Position numbers and translations under genes: made by a program. The notes beneath the pieces were generated by a model. It did not search any database and was not told where the DNA came from. It saw only the letters and a program-made list of their open reading frames with translations. Shown here in pieces: positions 9,358 through 18,095 of a stretch of DNA of 64,000 nt; within the stretch, counting starts at the first letter, position 1; the number at the start of each line of letters is the position of its first letter. The DNA comes from Bacteroidota bacterium (GTDB lineage: Bacteria; Bacteroidota; Bacteroidia; Chitinophagales; Chitinophagaceae), in the NCBI GenBank assembly GCA_030706685.1, contig JAUZOA010000016.1, forward strand, positions 1-64,000, given 5' to 3'.

Positions 9358-9450
9358 AAGCCGGGAATAAAGGTAGAGAAGTTTACATGCAATATGACGG
9401 TGCAAAACCCAATATCCTGCGCTATTGAAAGATAAATAGGCGGAAAAATA

Positions 9451-9478
9451 AAAAACACCGGTTGATGCCGGTGTTTTT
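9451..9478. terminator. Intrinsic terminator, bidirectional
   Basis: A perfect 11-bp stem pairs AAAAACACCGG (9451-9461) with CCGGTGTTTTT (9468-9478) around a six-base loop. The stem ends in A/T runs on both sides. It lies just after the stop of the small secreted protein gene (9508) on the minus strand and before the pectate lyase start, so it isolates the two transcripts. Confidence 0.85.
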
Positions 9479-9507
9479 CGATTGAGAGTTAGTGATCGCC
9501 GTTTGGC

Positions 9508-9915
9508 TTATTTTATTTTACTTATCGCCATTTCACCGGTAAAACGGGATTGGCGGTTTATTTCAAACACTACGGTTTTGTGAGATCTTTTGCTGGTGAT
9601 TTCAAACCGGAGTATATCGTTGCCGGGCTCATCATTATTCAGCAGGAATTTTTTATAAAAATTCTCCCCTTTAATGTTCTCCCTGTACAATGAATTGCCA
9701 TCCTCATCCCTGACGATGATCGTAAAATCATTTTCTTCAGCATTGCCCGCAAAGCTCAATTGGTAGAGCGGCTGATGGTTAATGTTGCCAATGAGTTTTA
9801 ACTCTACCGGTACGGGGTTGCTGCTGTCATTCGCCATGGCGGGCGCTGCAGCTACGGAAAATACCGTGAAAAAGGCGATCATCATGAGACGGTTGTTACG
9901 AAATATTTTATTCAT
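9508..9915 (-). CDS. Small secreted protein of unknown function
   Basis: This 135-residue protein has a clear signal peptide (cleavage near AMA-ND, residue 28). The mature part is a single predicted beta-sandwich-like domain: VPVELKLIGNINHQPLYQLSF, then DFTIIVRDEDGNSLYRENIKGENF and LRFEITSKRSHKTVVFEI. This layout resembles short Bacteroidota periplasmic proteins related to the Por-type C-terminal fold, but no named family is asserted. It is followed by the strong terminator at 9451-9478 and forms a single-gene unit. Confidence 0.7.
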   Translation of the reverse strand: MNKIFRNNRLMMIAFFTVFSVAAAPAMANDSSNPVPVELKLIGNINHQPLYQLSFAGNAEENDFTIIVRDEDGNSLYRENIKGENFYKKFLLNNDEPGNDILRFEITSKRSHKTVVFEINRQSRFTGEMAISKIK

Positions 9916-10238
9916 AAATCAAAATTTTTAAAATGAATGAATACTGGGTTTAGAAAAAATTTATGGATCGCAACCGGGAATCAGGGGCAAACAAAAGGGC
10001 AAGTGGGTGTTAAATTTTCCGGTATTCCGGCAGAGGCATAAGCAGGTTGCTCTTGGTATGAAGACGTAAAAGTAATTGAGGTTGGGGGATTCAGAAACCA
10101 ACTTATTGCCATTATCAGCATGTCCAATGTTGTTATTGAATCGTGACGCGCTATCTTTCATAGCTTTAAAAGAGAATCTTCATGATGGCCAAAGGAGTTG
10201 ATAATCTTTAAAAATCCACAATGCTGTATCTTCAATAT
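9916..10238. other. Divergent intergenic region
   Basis: This 323-bp region lies between the divergent secreted-protein and deacetylase genes. A 66-codon minus-strand frame (9961-10161) has no recognisable domain and is not accepted. TAATCTTTA near 10202 resembles a -7 box for the deacetylase gene. No repeat or RNA gene was seen. Confidence 0.4.
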
Positions 10239-11168
10239 ATGAAGAACCTGTTTTTTATTTTGCTGAGCCTGTTTGTATGTACCCATTTGTTGTATGCGCA
10301 AAAAAGCATCCAGGAAAGATTGGGCTACCCAAAAAATACAAAGCTGCTTATTATACACGGGGATGACCTGGGAGTTTCTCATGCGGAGAATGAGGCGACC
10401 ACAACTGCCATGGTAAAAGGGGCAGTGAGCTCTGCCAGCATTATGGTGCCTTGTCCCTGGTTTTCTGAAATTGCATCTTATGCCGCGTCACATCCCGGGG
10501 CGGACCTTGGCCTGCACCTTACGCTGACCAGCGAATGGAAATATTATAAATGGGGGTCTGTATCGGGTAACTGTGAAGTGCCCGGGTTATTGAATAAGCA
10601 GGGATATTTATATTCGACGGTGGATTCTGTGTATAAACAGGCGAAGCTGAAAGAAATTGAAAAAGAACTACGCGCGCAAATTGAAAAAGCCAGGCTAGCG
10701 GGTATTGATTTCACCCATTTTGATTCACATATGGGAACATCATTCGGTAATACTGAATACCTGAAGTTGTACATACGATTGGGAAAGGAATATAAAGTTC
10801 CTGTTCTGCTCCTCCGTTCGGGCCCGCGATCCGCCTTCGGGGTCAATCTCGATTCGCTGATCAGTGAAAAAGATGTGATGGCAGATAAAATTTATATCGC
10901 TGATCCCGTGGATTTCAAAAATGGTATGGAAAATTATTATACAAAGGTGCTCAATTCTATTCAGCCCGGGCTAAATGTTCTTATTATACATACGGCTTAT
11001 GATGATAAAGAAATGCAGGCTATAACCATGGATCATCCGGAATATGGAGCCGCCTGGAGACAAGCCGACTATAATTTCTTTACCAGCGATCATTGCAAAA
11101 AGATTTTGAAGGACCAGGATATACATGTTATTACCTGGCGGGAAATAAGAGATAAACTCACCCGATAA
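10239..11168 (+). CDS. ChbG/YdjC-family carbohydrate deacetylase, secreted
   Basis: This 309-residue protein starts at the ATG that opens a signal peptide (MKNLFFILLSLFVCTHLLYAQ). An in-frame ATG at 10221 lies six codons upstream. The YdjC/ChbG metal-binding motifs are present: IHGDDLGVSHAEN for the paired aspartates, GLHLTLTSEW, THFDSHMGTSFG and IIHTAYDD. Members remove N-acetyl groups from chito-oligosaccharides or related diacetylated sugars. Unlike cytosolic E. coli ChbG, this one is exported. It stands alone and no sugar-utilisation partner is adjacent, so the substrate is open. Confidence 0.88.
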   Translation: MKNLFFILLSLFVCTHLLYAQKSIQERLGYPKNTKLLIIHGDDLGVSHAENEATTTAMVKGAVSSASIMVPCPWFSEIASYAASHPGADLGLHLTLTSEWKYYKWGSVSGNCEVPGLLNKQGYLYSTVDSVYKQAKLKEIEKELRAQIEKARLAGIDFTHFDSHMGTSFGNTEYLKLYIRLGKEYKVPVLLLRSGPRSAFGVNLDSLISEKDVMADKIYIADPVDFKNGMENYYTKVLNSIQPGLNVLIIHTAYDDKEMQAITMDHPEYGAAWRQADYNFFTSDHCKKILKDQDIHVITWREIRDKLTR

Positions 11169-11448
11169 TTTTTATATCAACTTTTGCAGGCGGGAGGACT
11201 GACTGCATAGATGGGGAGTGATCATTTTTTGGGTCACAGAAAAAAACAGAAAAATCAGATATTTTTCCCTTGGAATCGCTGCAGACCGGACTGATATTGC
11301 ACTCGTAACAGTAACGAAGCGGCGAGTGCACAAATTATTCACAAGCCGATCATAAAAATTAAGCAGGTCAAATAAGTAAGTCCGGAGGCGAAGGAATAGT
11401 GTTAACTTGCCGCTTCATTATATTACGTCAATTTAAAATTTGAGCACT

Positions 11449-11886
11449 ATGATTAAAATGCAAATTATCGGAAACCTCGGCAAGGATTGCGTGGTTAACA
11501 CCGTGAATGGTAAGAATGTCATCAACTTTACCGTAGCCCATACTGAAAAATATAAAGACAGCCAGGGCAACCAGCAGGAGAAAACGACCTGGGTAGATTG
11601 CGCTTACTGGACGGATCGTACCGCGATCGCGCAATACCTCACAAAAGGCAAACAGGTTTATGTAGAGGGCCAGCCTGAAGCCAGATCTTTTCAACGAAAT
11701 GACGGTACACCAGGTTCATCTCTTTCATTACGTGTACGTGAAGTGCAGTTGCTGGGTGGTCGTGCTGACAGCGGTGGCAGTACACCTTCTTATAGCAATG
11801 CTGCTGCTACTGCAAGCCCTTCTTCAACCAGTAATGTACCATCTCCAAGCGAGATTACTGAACCGATAGATGATCTTCCCTTCTGA
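11449..11886 (+). CDS. ssb: Single-stranded DNA-binding protein
   Basis: This 145-residue protein starts at ATG 11449 (MIKMQIIGNLGKDCVV). A TTG three codons upstream also opens the frame but is not needed. An OB-fold covers residues 1-105 (VINFTVAHTEKYKDSQGNQQEKTTWVDC, then YLTKGKQVYVEGQPEARSF). A low-complexity Ser/Ala/Gly linker follows, and the acidic tip EPIDDLPF is the conserved interaction tail for replication and repair partners. TAACTTGC at 11403-11410 resembles a -7 box. A clean intrinsic terminator follows the gene, so ssb is monocistronic. Confidence 0.95.
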   Translation: MIKMQIIGNLGKDCVVNTVNGKNVINFTVAHTEKYKDSQGNQQEKTTWVDCAYWTDRTAIAQYLTKGKQVYVEGQPEARSFQRNDGTPGSSLSLRVREVQLLGGRADSGGSTPSYSNAAATASPSSTSNVPSPSEITEPIDDLPF

Positions 11887-11920
11887 CCCGTTTCTTACAG
11901 GATTCAATGTCTGATAGGTA

Positions 11921-11947
11921 TGCCCCGACTTTTCGGGGCATTTTGTT
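11921..11947 (+). terminator. Intrinsic terminator of ssb
   Basis: A perfect 8-bp stem pairs TGCCCCGA (11921-11928) with TCGGGGCA (11933-11940) around the tetraloop CTTT. The U-tract TTTTGTT follows. It starts 35 bases after the ssb stop. Confidence 0.9.
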
Positions 11948-11952
11948 GGGGG

Positions 11953-12038
11953 TAAGCGGAGATATAGTTGCCAACCTTTGCAATGTCTTTATTATCCAGG
12001 TAGTAACTCACAAAGGTTGGCAACTATATCTCCGCTTA
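11953..12038. repeat. Perfect 28-bp inverted repeat with 30-bp spacer
   Basis: The arm at 11953-11980 (begins TAAGCGGAGATATAG) is exactly reverse-complementary over 28 bases to the arm at 12011-12038, with a 30-base non-symmetric spacer. The right arm ends inside the presumed -7 box (12037-12044) of the dehydrogenase gene at 12049. It is clearly separate from the ssb terminator 6 bp to its left. There are no flanking target duplications or ORF, so it is not an obvious insertion sequence. Confidence 0.92.
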
Positions 12039-12044
12039 TCTTTG
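12037..12044 (+). promoter_or_regulatory. -7 box of the Ldh2 gene, leaderless geometry
   Basis: TATCTTTG fits the Bacteroidota consensus TAnnTTTG exactly. It ends only 4 bases before the ATG at 12049, so transcription would begin at or beside the start codon. A TTG lies 17 bp upstream, closer than the usual 19-21. Confidence 0.5.
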
Positions 12045-12048
12045 CGCC

Positions 12049-13134
12049 ATGCCTGAACAAAATTTTCCTTATCAACGGTTATTTGATTTTACACAAGCTA
12101 TTTTTGAAAAGATTGGATGCAGCAGTTCTGATGCTAAAACAGCCACAACATCACTGCTTTCAGCAGACCTGCGCGGTATTGATTCGCATGGGGTAGCAAG
12201 ACTGAGCGGGTACATAAGGCTATGGGAAGCACAGCGGGTAAATGCAAAACCTGTTATAAAAGTCATTCATGAAACCCCATCCACGGCTGTAGTAGATGGA
12301 GACAAAGGACTTGGCCTGGTGGTAGCTCCCTTTGCTATGCAGGTTGCTATTGAAAAAGCAAAACGGGTTGGTACCGGTTGGGTAAGTGTGCAAAACAGTA
12401 ATCATTTTGGGATAGCCGCTCATCATGCCATGATGGCTTTGCAACATGATATGATCGGTATCGCGATGACCAATGCCAGCGCGACGGTTGCCCCAACATT
12501 CTCTGTAGACAAAATGCTGGGCACTAACCCGATTTGCGTAGTAGCGCCTGCCGGCCATCAACCGGCTTTTGTTGCCGATCTTGCGACTACTACGGCGGCT
12601 AATGGCAAATTGGAAATTTTGCAGAGAAAAAATTTATCAGCTCCTGCAGGATGGGTACAGGATGCAAAAGGGAATAATTCAACCGATTCTAATGAATTAA
12701 AAAAAGGCGGGGCATTATTGCCACTCGGTGGCGACCGGGAGCATGGCAGTCATAAGGGCTATGCACTCGGCGCCATCGTTGACATTTTTTCCGCGTTATT
12801 AAGCGGCGCTAATTATGCGCCATGGGTTCCGCCCTTCCCGGCTTACCTTGCTATGCCGGAACAGCAACCGGGAAAAGGTATCGGTCATTTTCTTGGCGCC
12901 ATGCGGGTAGATGCTTTCAGGCCGGCAGAAGAATTTAAAAAGAGTATGGATCATTGGATACATGGTTTCCGCTCTGCGAAAACAGTGGCGGGCGAAAAGC
13001 AAGTATTGATACCCGGAGACCCCGAAAGAGAGATGGAGACGATACGATTAACAAAAGGCATACCCTTATTGAATACGGTGGTAAAAGACCTGGAAACTCT
13101 TGCCGGCAGGTTCAATATCCCTTTTATTGGATAA
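12049..13134 (+). CDS. Ldh2-family malate/L-lactate-type dehydrogenase
   Basis: This 361-residue protein belongs to the NAD(P)-dependent malate/L-sulfolactate/ureidoglycolate dehydrogenase family, which has its own fold distinct from Rossmann lactate dehydrogenases. Diagnostic segments are LRGIDSHGVARLSGYIRL (residues about 42-59), NSNHFGIAAHHAMMAL, TNASATVAPTFSVDKMLGTNPICV, GDREHGSHKGYALG and FPAYLAMPEQQPGKGIGHF. The enzyme oxidises a 2-hydroxy acid; the exact substrate cannot be read from sequence. It is followed after 15 bp by an MBL hydrolase in the same direction, probably in one operon. The 28-bp inverted repeat directly upstream is unusual. Confidence 0.9.
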   Translation: MPEQNFPYQRLFDFTQAIFEKIGCSSSDAKTATTSLLSADLRGIDSHGVARLSGYIRLWEAQRVNAKPVIKVIHETPSTAVVDGDKGLGLVVAPFAMQVAIEKAKRVGTGWVSVQNSNHFGIAAHHAMMALQHDMIGIAMTNASATVAPTFSVDKMLGTNPICVVAPAGHQPAFVADLATTTAANGKLEILQRKNLSAPAGWVQDAKGNNSTDSNELKKGGALLPLGGDREHGSHKGYALGAIVDIFSALLSGANYAPWVPPFPAYLAMPEQQPGKGIGHFLGAMRVDAFRPAEEFKKSMDHWIHGFRSAKTVAGEKQVLIPGDPEREMETIRLTKGIPLLNTVVKDLETLAGRFNIPFIG

Positions 13135-13149
13135 ACGATTTCGTTGGTT

Positions 13150-14013
13150 ATGGAATTTGCTGCTCAAACAATTGAATTAACAGCATTATCGGGCGAACCG
13201 GTAAAAGTGCATCTTGTTTCTACGGGGGCTGTAACCGTAAAGACAAAGTTCCGTGAAACAAAAAGAACCGGCTTATTGGCCATGATCGCGTTTATGCTCG
13301 ACAGTAAGTTTACCGAATGGATGCCGATATGGGTGATGATCATTGAGCATCCCGATGGCGTGTTTGTCATTGATACGGGAGAAAACGCCAACGTGAACGA
13401 TCGGGGCTATTTCAGGTCATCGGGTATTTTTGCCAATTGGTTTGATACGACGCAGTTCAAATTTAAAGTAGCCAGGGAAGAGGAAATTGACAGGCAATTG
13501 AGATCATTGCATATTCCTGTTGAAAGAATAAAGGCGGTACTGCTTACGCACCTGCACCTTGATCATGCTGATGGGTTGAGACATTTTCCCCGGACCCCCG
13601 TCATTGTCAATAAAGCCGAATGGCAAAGACCTTTTGGCGATCTTCCCAAACTCTATCCATCCTGGTTCAAACCTGTTCTTGCAGAACTAAAAGAGAAGTA
13701 TGATGTGTTTGATCATGCGTATTATGTCACGCAGGCGAAAGACATAGTGCTGGTACAAACTCCCGGTCATACCTGGCATCATTGTTCTGTAATTTTAGCG
13801 ACGCGTGAATGCCATATCTTTTTTGGCGCTGACATTTGTTATGAGCAGCGGCAAATTACCAATGATAAGTACTCCGGCACAAACGCCAGTCACCAGATGG
13901 CAATGGACACGTATGCTAAAGTGAGATCTTTTTGCAGCCGTCAAAAGACGGTTTTTATTCCTTCGCATGAAGCGGCGGCAGCAGGGAGGTTGAAGAATCT
14001 TCAATATGTTTGA
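13150..14013 (+). CDS. MBL-fold metallo-hydrolase, lactonase-like
   Basis: This protein of about 287 residues starts at ATG 13150, 15 bp after the dehydrogenase. The metallo-beta-lactamase signature is THLHLDHADG with H134, H136, D138 and H139. Further metal ligands are probably in TPGHTWHHCSV, in FFGADICYE and in a C-terminal SHEAAAAGRL. The overall layout resembles N-acyl-homoserine lactonases and related lactone hydrolases. Pairing with a 2-hydroxy-acid dehydrogenase suggests a short catabolic step in which a lactone is opened and the acid oxidised, but this is inference. Confidence 0.85.
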   Translation: MEFAAQTIELTALSGEPVKVHLVSTGAVTVKTKFRETKRTGLLAMIAFMLDSKFTEWMPIWVMIIEHPDGVFVIDTGENANVNDRGYFRSSGIFANWFDTTQFKFKVAREEEIDRQLRSLHIPVERIKAVLLTHLHLDHADGLRHFPRTPVIVNKAEWQRPFGDLPKLYPSWFKPVLAELKEKYDVFDHAYYVTQAKDIVLVQTPGHTWHHCSVILATRECHIFFGADICYEQRQITNDKYSGTNASHQMAMDTYAKVRSFCSRQKTVFIPSHEAAAAGRLKNLQYV

Positions 14014-14071
14014 TTGTAAATAATAAAGCCTGTTTTTCCCAACAGCAAAGGGTATATCAAGTCAGCAACCT

Positions 14072-14079
14072 TATCTTTG
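14072..14079 (+). promoter_or_regulatory. -7 box of the aspartokinase gene
   Basis: TATCTTTG matches TAnnTTTG exactly, 41 bases before the aspartokinase ATG. No clear TTG -33 element was found at the expected distance. Confidence 0.5.
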
Positions 14080-14120
14080 CACCTCTTTTCTAATCCTTAA
14101 AAATAACGGTAGGGGAACAA

Positions 14121-15443
14121 ATGAAAGTAATGAAATTTGGCGGTACCAGTGTGGGCAAACCGGAAAGAATGCACCATATCGTTTCTTTGGTATCTAAAGA
14201 AACAGAACCGGCGATTATCGTATTGTCCGCTTTGTCGGGAACTACCAATACGCTGGTGGAAATCGGAAATTTTATTTCCAAAGGGGACCGTAGCGGGGCT
14301 AAACAAGCCATTGAAAAACTGGAAGCGCATTACCAGGCATTCATCAGGGAACTGGTAAAAGGCGAAGAAGCTTATAACAAGGCAAAAAATATCGTTGCTG
14401 AACATTTTGAATTCCTGAATATCATCCTCAAGATATCTTTCAGCGAAGCGCTGAATAAAGACATACTGGCGCAGGGAGAATTACTCTCCACCAAATTATT
14501 CTGTGTTTACCTGGAAGAGCAGAAGATTGATCATGTATTATTGCCGGCATTAGAGTTCATGACTATTGATGTATACGATGAACCACAGATCGGGAGCATT
14601 AAAGTAAAGCTCACGCAACTATTGAACCAGTATACGGGCAAAAAATTATTCATCACACAGGGTTATATCTGCCGCAACGCAAGAGGGGAGGTGGATAATT
14701 TAAAGAGAGGGGGAAGCGATTATTCCGCTTCTTTGATTGCGGCGGCTATTAATGCAACCAGTTGCGAAATATGGACAGATATTGACGGCATGCATAATAA
14801 TGATCCCAGGATAGTGAAGAAAACAATCCCGGTAGAGCAGTTGAGTTTTGAAGAAGCGGCGGAGCTGGCTTATTTCGGGGCCAAAATTCTTCACCCGGCT
14901 TCAATTTGGCCGGCGCAGCAATATAAAATACCTGTTCGCCTGCTCAATACTTTGCAACCGGAAGCCAAAGGAACATTGATCGTGGAAAAAGCCGGAAGTG
15001 TAGGCGTAAAAGCCGTAGCGGCCAAAGACAATATCATTGCTATCCGTATCAAGAGCAGCCGCATGTTACTGGCTTATGGGTTTTTAAGAAAGATATTCGA
15101 AGTGTTTGAAAAATACCGTACACCCATTGATATGATCACTACTTCCGAGGTAGCTGTTTCATTGACCATTGATACCCCGGTTAATCTGAAAGAGATATTA
15201 AAAGAACTCGAGCCCTTCGGCGCTATTGAAGTGGATGAGAACCAGGCTATCATTTCTGTTGTCGGAAATGAAATAGCCCAGACGACCGATATCGTGAAGA
15301 AATTATTTGGTTCAATCAAGAATATTCCCGTACGGATGGTTTCTTATGGTGGGAGCCCGCATAATATTTCTCTCCTGATTCCCGCTGAGTACAAGACGCA
15401 GATATTGCAACAACTCAACAAGGGCATGTTTGGGCTTGAATGA
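14121..15443 (+). CDS. lysC: Aspartate kinase
   Basis: This 440-residue enzyme makes aspartyl-4-phosphate, the first step towards lysine, threonine, methionine and diaminopimelate. The kinase domain begins with the signature KFGGTSVG at residues 4-11. It contains KRGGSDYSASLIAAAI and EIWTDIDGMHNNDPR, typical of monofunctional aspartokinases. Two ACT repeats follow from about residue 300 (IIAIRIKSSRML and ISVVGNEIAQTTDIVKKLF), the usual site of feedback inhibition. There is no fused homoserine dehydrogenase. A leader with repeated Lys or Thr codons was looked for upstream and not found. Confidence 0.93.
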   Translation: MKVMKFGGTSVGKPERMHHIVSLVSKETEPAIIVLSALSGTTNTLVEIGNFISKGDRSGAKQAIEKLEAHYQAFIRELVKGEEAYNKAKNIVAEHFEFLNIILKISFSEALNKDILAQGELLSTKLFCVYLEEQKIDHVLLPALEFMTIDVYDEPQIGSIKVKLTQLLNQYTGKKLFITQGYICRNARGEVDNLKRGGSDYSASLIAAAINATSCEIWTDIDGMHNNDPRIVKKTIPVEQLSFEEAAELAYFGAKILHPASIWPAQQYKIPVRLLNTLQPEAKGTLIVEKAGSVGVKAVAAKDNIIAIRIKSSRMLLAYGFLRKIFEVFEKYRTPIDMITTSEVAVSLTIDTPVNLKEILKELEPFGAIEVDENQAIISVVGNEIAQTTDIVKKLFGSIKNIPVRMVSYGGSPHNISLLIPAEYKTQILQQLNKGMFGLE

Positions 15444-15498
15444 GCGGGAGTAAACAAGGCGACAATTTTATTCGCTTACTCCTTTGTAAATTGCTGTT

Positions 15499-16746
15499 AT
15501 GAAAAAGGTAGCTGTCATGGTTGTTTTGCTGATGCTGTCAGTCGGAGCATTTTCGCAGATGACAATAAAAGGCAGAGTGATCACAGCGGCCAGTGGCGCC
15601 CCCGTTCCGGGCAGCAGCGTTTTCATCAGTAATACGTCAAAGGGCACAACGGCTGATAAGGATGGCTATTTTGAATTGACAGATATTCCTGCGGGAAAAC
15701 ATGAGCTTATTATTTCGAGTATTGGATATGAAACCAATGTTTTTTCTTTCAGTTCAGAACAATTGCCTTTGCAGCTAAGAGTAGAGCTTGAAGTAAAGGT
15801 AAGTGAGCTGCAGAATGTGACGGTTGAGCCTTTTACAGAGGAAGGATGGGACAAATGGGGAAGGACATTTCTCGATAATTTTATTGGTAATACAGCTAAT
15901 GCGGCACGTTGCACGATAAAAAACGAAAAGGCGATCAGGTTCCGGTATTATAAAAAGAGCAGCAGGCTTGTTGCCTTTTCGGATGAGCCCGTCGTCATTG
16001 AGAATAAAGCCCTTGGCTACCGGATCCATTTCCGGTTGGAGGATTTTGAGGTCAATTTCAAAGAACATAGTTCCCTGTTCACAGGGTATCCTCTTTTTGA
16101 AGAAATCGGGAAAAGCCGTAAAGGATTGCAGAATAAATGGAAGCGTAACAGGGACAAGGCTTATTATGGTTCTATGATGCATTTCATGCGCAGTGTTTAC
16201 AATAATAAGATTGCGGAAGAAGGTTTTGAAGTGCGCAGGATGGTTCAAATTCCCAATACAGAAAAGGAAAGAGTAAAGAAAATATACAAGCCTGGCCGGG
16301 TTGTGAGTGAAAATAACTCAACTAACCGGATAGTGACAGGGCGGGAGAAAGATTCCGTAAAAACAGCAAGGGACTCTGCTGATTATTACCAGCGGGTTCT
16401 TCGCCAGGATGATTTTATTGAAGAATATGGAAGAGACCTCTTAACGGCTGACAGTCTTATCGCGAGTAAGGATGGCAACTATAAAATAATGTATTTTACT
16501 GATTACCTCTATGTTACATTCAAGAAGGAATTGGAAGAAGAGGGGTATATCGCTTTTTTTCATGAGAACCGGAGACCCACTTTTCAACGATCTGTGATCA
16601 CCCTGATAGCACAGGATCCCTTTGAAATAGACGTGAACGGGAGTTACTATCCGGCCCAGGAACTTTCAGCAAGAGCTTATTGGGGATGGAGCGAGAAGAT
16701 CGCCGATTACCTTCCCCTGGATTATGAACCCGGTGATGATCAATAA
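15499..16746 (+). CDS. Secreted CarboxypepD_reg-like domain protein
   Basis: This 415-residue protein has a signal peptide (cleavage near GAFS-QM, residue 20) and an N-terminal carboxypeptidase-like regulatory domain: IKGRVITAASGAPVPGSSVF, TTADKDGYFELTDIPAGKHELIISSIGYE. Residues 110-415 are a conserved but unnamed Bacteroidota domain rich in charged and aromatic residues (GWDKWGRTFLDNFIG, YTDYLYVTF-like segments, YWGWSEKIADYLPLDY at the end). It is predicted to be periplasmic or on the outer-membrane inner face. The gap to the aspartokinase is 55 bp, with a TTACTCCTTTG segment that may hold a promoter. Confidence 0.8.
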   Translation: MKKVAVMVVLLMLSVGAFSQMTIKGRVITAASGAPVPGSSVFISNTSKGTTADKDGYFELTDIPAGKHELIISSIGYETNVFSFSSEQLPLQLRVELEVKVSELQNVTVEPFTEEGWDKWGRTFLDNFIGNTANAARCTIKNEKAIRFRYYKKSSRLVAFSDEPVVIENKALGYRIHFRLEDFEVNFKEHSSLFTGYPLFEEIGKSRKGLQNKWKRNRDKAYYGSMMHFMRSVYNNKIAEEGFEVRRMVQIPNTEKERVKKIYKPGRVVSENNSTNRIVTGREKDSVKTARDSADYYQRVLRQDDFIEEYGRDLLTADSLIASKDGNYKIMYFTDYLYVTFKKELEEEGYIAFFHENRRPTFQRSVITLIAQDPFEIDVNGSYYPAQELSARAYWGWSEKIADYLPLDYEPGDDQ

Positions 16747-16772
16747 TCATGAATCATGCTTCACTGGTATGA

Positions 16773-17447
16773 TTATCCGGGAAAACCTGGGTGAATAAGG
16801 AGTATCCCTACAACAACAGCAGGAATGCTGAGATTATCCCAGCCGTGAAGAGTTACCAATTCTGTAATTGTGGCGGCTATAGCAATGATCAACCCGGTAA
16901 TAGCCATATCAGCAACAGGCCAATGGTAACCATAATACAACCAGGCGGAGATGACGATAATTGCGGTGAAGAAAAATGATAAGGAGCCCGCCAGTGTTTT
17001 TTGTCCATTAAAGAATTGTTTGGACAGATGTCCCCACTTATTGCCTCCTGTCTCAGCGGCCGTATCGGAAATGGTCAACAAAGAAACAGGCAGGTAAAAA
17101 AACAAATTATTGTGCAGTAATTCAGCAGTCAAAAAACAGAAATAAACGGGTAAAGGGAAAAGCACACTTCCGATTGAAAAGCGTTGGGTTTGATGAATGG
17201 ACGGCAACATCTTCTTTTTATAAGTAATTAAAAGCAGTAAGAAAGAGATAGCTGCCAGTGGAAGCAGCCACCAGTGTGAATGAAAAAATGTGGGGAATGA
17301 CAGGCACATGAGCCCGCCACTTACATGCAGGAATTTCCGGGACTGCTCCGTAGATGTTTTATAGAACCGATGAAGTGTTTCAGCCGTCACAATAAGAATA
17401 AGCAGCAATAAAAGAAACACCAATAAAGCAATGAACTGTGAAGGCAT
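16773..17447 (-). CDS. Diacylglycerol/polyprenol (phytol/dolichol) kinase family protein
   Basis: This integral membrane protein of 224 residues has about seven hydrophobic segments. It belongs to the CTP-dependent lipid kinase superfamily that includes dolichol kinase (SEC59), DGK1 and phytol kinase (VTE5). Recognised motifs are EQSRKFLHVSGGLMC near residue 35, SDTAAETGGNKWG, KTLAGSLSFF and TELVTLHGWDNLSIP. These enzymes phosphorylate an isoprenoid or diacyl alcohol. It is divergent from the CDP-alcohol phosphotransferase/CdsA-like operon, and together they suggest a membrane-lipid headgroup or polyprenol pathway. Confidence 0.82.
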   Translation of the reverse strand: MPSQFIALLVFLLLLLILIVTAETLHRFYKTSTEQSRKFLHVSGGLMCLSFPTFFHSHWWLLPLAAISFLLLLITYKKKMLPSIHQTQRFSIGSVLFPLPVYFCFLTAELLHNNLFFYLPVSLLTISDTAAETGGNKWGHLSKQFFNGQKTLAGSLSFFFTAIIVISAWLYYGYHWPVADMAITGLIIAIAATITELVTLHGWDNLSIPAVVVGILLIHPGFPG

Positions 17448-17522
17448 AAACCCGTGTTTTATTTTCCCGGCAAAAATTACTCATTATATTGCAGATTACT
17501 GCACGCTAATAAGTTCACAGCC

Positions 17523-18095
17523 TTGAAAGAAAAATTCTGGAACATACCGAATTCGCTTTCCCTGTACCGCCTGCTGGCATTCCCATTTATACTTTCCTGG
17601 ATATTTACCAGGAATGAAAAGCTGGTTTCTATTTTCATTGCCATCAGCCTTACTACTGATTTACTGGATGGCATTATCGCACGCAGGTTCAATATGAAAA
17701 CAGAAATCGGCGCGCGTCTCGATTCATGGGCCGATACCGGAACTTATATTTGCGCTTTCCTGGCGATCTATTTTTTTAAATGGGATGCCGTTAAACCTTA
17801 CTGGCCGTTACTATTTATCTTTTTTTCAGTTTGGGTTTTATCGTACATCATTGTATTTATCAAATTCAGGGGGCTGGTAGGTCTTCATACTTATCTTTTC
17901 AAAATTACCGGTTATTTGCAGGGAGCATTTATCATGATCTTATTCTTGTCGGGGTTCTATTCCTGGCTGTTTTATATTTCATTAAGTGTTGGCAGTTTGG
18001 CCTGTATCGAAGAAATTATTATCCTATTGCTGATCAAAAAGCCGGTCACCAATGTTAAGGGACTCTACTGGATCCTTACCAATCATGCTTACTGA
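17523..18095 (+). CDS. CDP-alcohol phosphatidyltransferase family protein
   Basis: The diagnostic motif DG-x2-AR-x8-G-x3-D-x3-D is complete (D49, G50, A53, R54, G63, D67, D71 when counted from the TTG at 17523). These enzymes move a phospho-alcohol from a CDP-activated donor onto a second alcohol, as in phosphatidylglycerophosphate, phosphatidylserine or phosphatidylinositol-phosphate synthesis. Six membrane segments are visible. TTG 17523 is preferred because MKEKFWNIPNSLSLYRLLAF is the usual beginning of the family. A GTG at 17454 would add 23 atypical residues and would leave only 6 bp to the divergent gene. The stop TGA overlaps the next ATG by one base. Confidence 0.85.
   Translation: MKEKFWNIPNSLSLYRLLAFPFILSWIFTRNEKLVSIFIAISLTTDLLDGIIARRFNMKTEIGARLDSWADTGTYICAFLAIYFFKWDAVKPYWPLLFIFFSVWVLSYIIVFIKFRGLVGLHTYLFKITGYLQGAFIMILFLSGFYSWLFYISLSVGSLACIEEIIILLLIKKPVTNVKGLYWILTNHAY

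Noticed and set aside
9961-10161. 66-codon Cys-containing peptide as a possible RiPP precursor
   Set aside because: No maturation enzyme, leader motif or promoter was seen nearby; composition looks random.
11953-12038. Invertible promoter of the phase-variation type
   Set aside because: The spacer is only 30 bp, much shorter than known Bacteroidota invertons, and no recombinase is nearby. It is kept only as an alternative in the finding.
14014-14120. Lys/Thr attenuator before aspartokinase
   Set aside because: No short ORF with repeated Lys or Thr codons and no terminator was found before the start.
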